The notes under the pieces: model-generated | Databases searched by the model: none | Seen by the model: only the letters and a program-made list of their open reading frames with translations | What the model was told of the DNA's origin: nothing | NCBI GenBank assembly: GCA_003456125.1 | Contig: DMPD01000080.1 | Span: 1-8,795 of the forward strand | From: Cyanobacteria bacterium UBA8156 | GTDB lineage: Bacteria > Cyanobacteriota > Cyanobacteriia > Pseudanabaenales > Pseudanabaenaceae | Reading direction: 5' to 3' | DNA: 8,795 bases | Shown: piece by piece, positions 6,698 to 8,795 of the stretch | Layout of the letters: each line of letters begins with the position of its first letter | Numbering within the stretch: the stretch's first letter is position 1 | Program-made: the position numbers and the translations under genes

Positions 6698-7627
6698 ATG
6701 AGTACCGCACGGTTTTACCGACGGCAGGTGTTGCGGGCAGGGACGGGCTTTGCCCTGGCGGCGATCGCCGGGCGATCGTGGCAACTGGCGGCCGAAAATC
6801 CGGGGAGGATTCCGATTGGGTACTGGCCATCGTCTTCCGGGCTGCCGTTTTTTTGGGCGTTGCAGCACGATGAATTTGCCCGCTGGGGGGTGACGGTCGA
6901 GCCGGTGTCTTTTACCACAACCCGGGCGGCGGTGGCGGCATTGGTTCATGGCCAAGTGATGGGGCTGGCCAATGTGCCGGCGGCGGCTACCCTGGCCTTG
7001 TTCACGTTGGGGTATCCCGACTTGTTTCGGGTGGTGGGAGTGTTGCCCCGGCACCCCGACATGGTGTTGGATGGCTTGCTTGCTGCTCCCAACCGCAAAC
7101 CGGCTGCTCGGTTAGGGGTGGCCGCCGAACGGTTTCCCTTGGCAGTGGGGCGGCGGTTGTTTCCCCAAGCCGGGTGGGTGCCCATGCCGATCGCCGGGGC
7201 GATCGCGGCGATCCAACGGGGGCACATCGATGGGTTCTATAGCCTGGATCCCTTGGCGGCGGGGAATTTTCAGCCGGAAACCATTTTGGGCCGCACCCTG
7301 TTGACGGGAGAATGGCTGGGGGGACTGGCCCTGTTGCGCCACGACTTTTGCGATCGCTATCCCACGGCGGCCCGGCGGGTGGTGACCGGTTTGCAGGAAG
7401 GGATGGCGGCGGTACAAAGGGAAGGGCTACGCACTTTGGCAGCCCTCACGGGGTATGCCCAAAGCGCCCCGGATTTGCGTTTAACGGTGTGGCTCAGTCG
7501 GTGGCAGGGCCCCGACACCTGGTCGCCCCGGGCGATCGCCCAGTGGCAAGCCAATGGGGAACGGTTGCACCGGCTGGGGATTTTGCCCCATGCCCCCGAC
7601 CTCCACCGCCTGCTGTATCGGGGGTAG
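6698..7627 (+). CDS. ABC-type substrate-binding protein (SsuA/NrtA/THI5-like) with Tat-like signal
   Basis: Probably a periplasmic solute-binding protein of the nitrate/sulfonate/pyrimidine-type fold; the substrate is unknown. It has 309 aa, at the short end for the family. Residues 1-31 form an export signal with a twin-arginine-like motif (YRRQVLRAG at 7-15), a hydrophobic core (GFALAAIAG) and no lipobox Cys. Lobe I starts at RIPIGYWPSSSGLPFFWAL, where family members have an IGY-type first strand. VTVEPVSF, AALVHGQVMGLANVPAA and YPDLFRVVGVLPRHPDMVLDGL follow, then the second lobe with GAIAAIQRGHIDGFYSLDPLA, similar in form to the family's helix ahead of the binding cleft. No permease or ATPase gene lies in the window. 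The start abuts the stop of the upstream gene, and the stop is 2 bp from the downstream start, so all three are likely co-translated. The fold assignment is from pattern, not a search. Confidence 0.78.
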   Translation: MSTARFYRRQVLRAGTGFALAAIAGRSWQLAAENPGRIPIGYWPSSSGLPFFWALQHDEFARWGVTVEPVSFTTTRAAVAALVHGQVMGLANVPAAATLALFTLGYPDLFRVVGVLPRHPDMVLDGLLAAPNRKPAARLGVAAERFPLAVGRRLFPQAGWVPMPIAGAIAAIQRGHIDGFYSLDPLAAGNFQPETILGRTLLTGEWLGGLALLRHDFCDRYPTAARRVVTGLQEGMAAVQREGLRTLAALTGYAQSAPDLRLTVWLSRWQGPDTWSPRAIAQWQANGERLHRLGILPHAPDLHRLLYRG

Positions 7628-7629
7628 CC

Positions 7630-8795
7630 ATGCGGGTCTTTGTCTGGGTAGGAGCGGGCGATCGAGCCGGGTTTCAGAATCCGGGGGCGATTGTGGAGGG
7701 TACCACTGCTGCCGCCGAATTGGTCCTTTTGGTCGAGCGTTTAGCCCCGGCCCTCGCGACGGAACAGGTCACCCTGCTGATGCCGCCCGCCGCCCTGACC
7801 GTTCGGGAGGGTCTGCAGTGGATTGAAGACCGCACCGAGCCGGGAGACGGAGCCATCGAACTGCGGCTGGGGGCCTTTGCCCGGCCGGAAGTGCGGGGGG
7901 CCAGCGCCTTCTTTATTGCCATCAACGCGGAACGACAATTGCAAGCCGATGTTTTGTTGCAAACCTTGGTGCAGGGGGTACCCGGCATGGTGCAGCGGGG
8001 GGCTCGCCCCGATACCGAATCCGCCCTGGGGCGCTTGGCCTTTTGTCGCGATTTGCGGGCCCCCTCCCTGTCCTTGGAATTGGGGTACCTCACCAACCCC
8101 AGCGATCGCGAATTGTTGCAAACCCGACGAGAAGATCTGGCGATCGCCTTGGCCACGGGCCTGCGGCAGTGGTTGCAAGACCTCGCCCCTACCGCCGTGC
8201 CCCCTCGCCCCTCGGTGCCGGACTGGCCACCCATTGGCGTGATGGTCAACGGTCAACCGTGGCCCGAGTTCGGTGTCCTGGTCAACGGCAACGCCTATGT
8301 GCCGGCAGCGATTGCCGATCGCCTGGGCCTCGCCGCCGAGCGCTTGGCGGGGATTCCCCGCTGGCGGGTACAGTCGCAAGTTTATTTACAGGCCATTGGT
8401 TTGCGGGATTGCGATGTTTCGGTGGGCTGGGAGAAACAATCGCGCACGGTATCCCTCGATACCGTCGCCACCACCTGTCTGGGGGAGTTGGATCGCCTAT
8501 TGGGGCCCGGCCTCAGCACCGCGGCCCAACTCACCGCCTTTGCCCAGACCGAGCAACCGAACTGGTCCGCCGACCTCGCCGATCGCCTCATCCTCGAAAG
8601 CACCGCCGTTGGGGTGAACCACGACGTGGTGTTTTGTCAGCTGGCGGTGGATACCGGCTTTCTGCAGCACAGCTTCCCCCCGGCCGAAGCCCCCTTTCTG
8701 CTCCGGGAACGGGCCCAAGCCCTAGCCGCCCAAGCCACCACCATCCCCTTCCCCACCATTGCCGCCCTCACCCACCCCGACCCCAGATCGGAAGA
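7630..8795 (+). CDS. N-acetylmuramoyl-L-alanine amidase homologue lacking zinc ligands, 3' partial
   Basis: Open from ATG 7630 to the window end (388 codons, no stop). It follows the layout of cyanobacterial peptidoglycan amidases: Amidase_3 domain (about 1-185), a copper-amine-oxidase-N-like beta domain (about 203-280: MVNGQPW, LVNGNAYVP, WRVQSQVYLQAI) and a glucosaminidase-like domain (about 295 on: ESTAVGVNHDVVFCQ, DTGFLQ). Clear amidase landmarks are NPGAIVEGTT, RGASAFFIAIN, RGARPDT, LGRLAFCR and LELGYLTNPSDR. The zinc ligands are not there: D11 stands where AGHGG has His, A27 where GTTEA has Glu, and R79 where EIHAD has His. The late catalytic-type Glu (E150) remains. It is thus probably an inactive, possibly regulatory or binding, pseudoenzyme. 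No signal peptide is seen, as in its relatives. The usual PEQNNFAGLG region is also unrecognisable at 348-360. The last 11 bases are adapter, so the real sequence ends near 8784. Confidence 0.85.
   Translation, partial: MRVFVWVGAGDRAGFQNPGAIVEGTTAAAELVLLVERLAPALATEQVTLLMPPAALTVREGLQWIEDRTEPGDGAIELRLGAFARPEVRGASAFFIAINAERQLQADVLLQTLVQGVPGMVQRGARPDTESALGRLAFCRDLRAPSLSLELGYLTNPSDRELLQTRREDLAIALATGLRQWLQDLAPTAVPPRPSVPDWPPIGVMVNGQPWPEFGVLVNGNAYVPAAIADRLGLAAERLAGIPRWRVQSQVYLQAIGLRDCDVSVGWEKQSRTVSLDTVATTCLGELDRLLGPGLSTAAQLTAFAQTEQPNWSADLADRLILESTAVGVNHDVVFCQLAVDTGFLQHSFPPAEAPFLLRERAQALAAQATTIPFPTIAALTHPDPRSE
8785..8795. other. Illumina adapter remnant at window end
   Basis: The terminal AGATCGGAAGA equals the first 11 bases of the standard Illumina TruSeq adapter read-through (AGATCGGAAGAGC). 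An 11-base match placed exactly at the end is very unlikely by chance. It replaces the true continuation of the amidase gene. Confidence 0.88.

Larger units (their letters stand above)
166..8147. repeat. Dispersed HIP1 octamers (GCGATCGC), about 19 copies
   Basis: Copies counted by eye start at 166, 254, 772, 986, 1257, 1388, 1394 (overlapping pair), 2441, 4149, 4177, 5383, 5636, 6212, 6761, 7199, 7350, 7532, 8102 and 8140. HIP1 is a highly over-represented palindrome of many cyanobacterial genomes, so it supports the taxonomic call. There is none between 2449 and 4148, the stretch covering the end of ctpC, the broken Uma2-type gene and about half of pdxA. Confidence 0.9.

Overview
This 8.8 kb window comes from a GC-rich cyanobacterium. 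About 19 copies of the octamer GCGATCGC (HIP1) are scattered through it, roughly one per 460 bp, which is a cyanobacterial hallmark. The recognisable proteins (a CtpC-type C-terminal protease, an Lnt of the 'NTGYSA' type, DnaA, and an amidase with the cyanobacterial three-part layout) also read as cyanobacterial. I do not assign a genus. Both ends look like sequencing or assembly artefacts. A run of 19 G lies at 50-68, and the last 11 bases match the start of the Illumina adapter, so this is probably one whole short-read contig.

Layout, left to right. (1) 1-1428, +: lnt, apolipoprotein N-acyltransferase, 5' end missing and corrupted, catalytic Glu-Lys-Cys intact. (2) 1429-1557: intergenic, with a strong imperfect hairpin at 1480-1510. 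(3) 1558-2877, +: ctpC-type carboxyl-terminal processing protease, intact. (4) 2974-3566, +: a Uma2/DUF820-type gene broken by a frameshift, with two perfect short tandem duplications (one over its ribosome binding site, one in its coding region). (5) 3577-4653, -: pdxA, vitamin B6 synthesis, intact. (6) 4654-4851: divergent intergenic region. (7) 4852-6264, +: dnaA, replication initiator, intact. (8) 6374-8795, +: three tightly packed genes. They are a 107-aa unrecognised protein built from two copies of a 35-residue repeat, an orphan substrate-binding protein with a twin-arginine-like signal, and a peptidoglycan amidase homologue cut by the window end.

The first two thirds is ordinary housekeeping: envelope lipoprotein acylation, protease, cofactor synthesis and replication initiation, with no operon joining the genes. 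The last third is the most unusual part. The gaps between its genes are 0 and 2 bp, implying co-translation. Its amidase keeps the fold and the late catalytic Glu but has replaced all three expected zinc ligands, so it looks like a pseudo-amidase. A duplicated-repeat small protein, a Tat-type binding protein without an adjacent transporter, and a probably dead cell-wall hydrolase form the best candidate here for an undescribed envelope-associated module. That functional link is inference from gene order. No tRNA, rRNA, CRISPR array or insertion sequence was seen.
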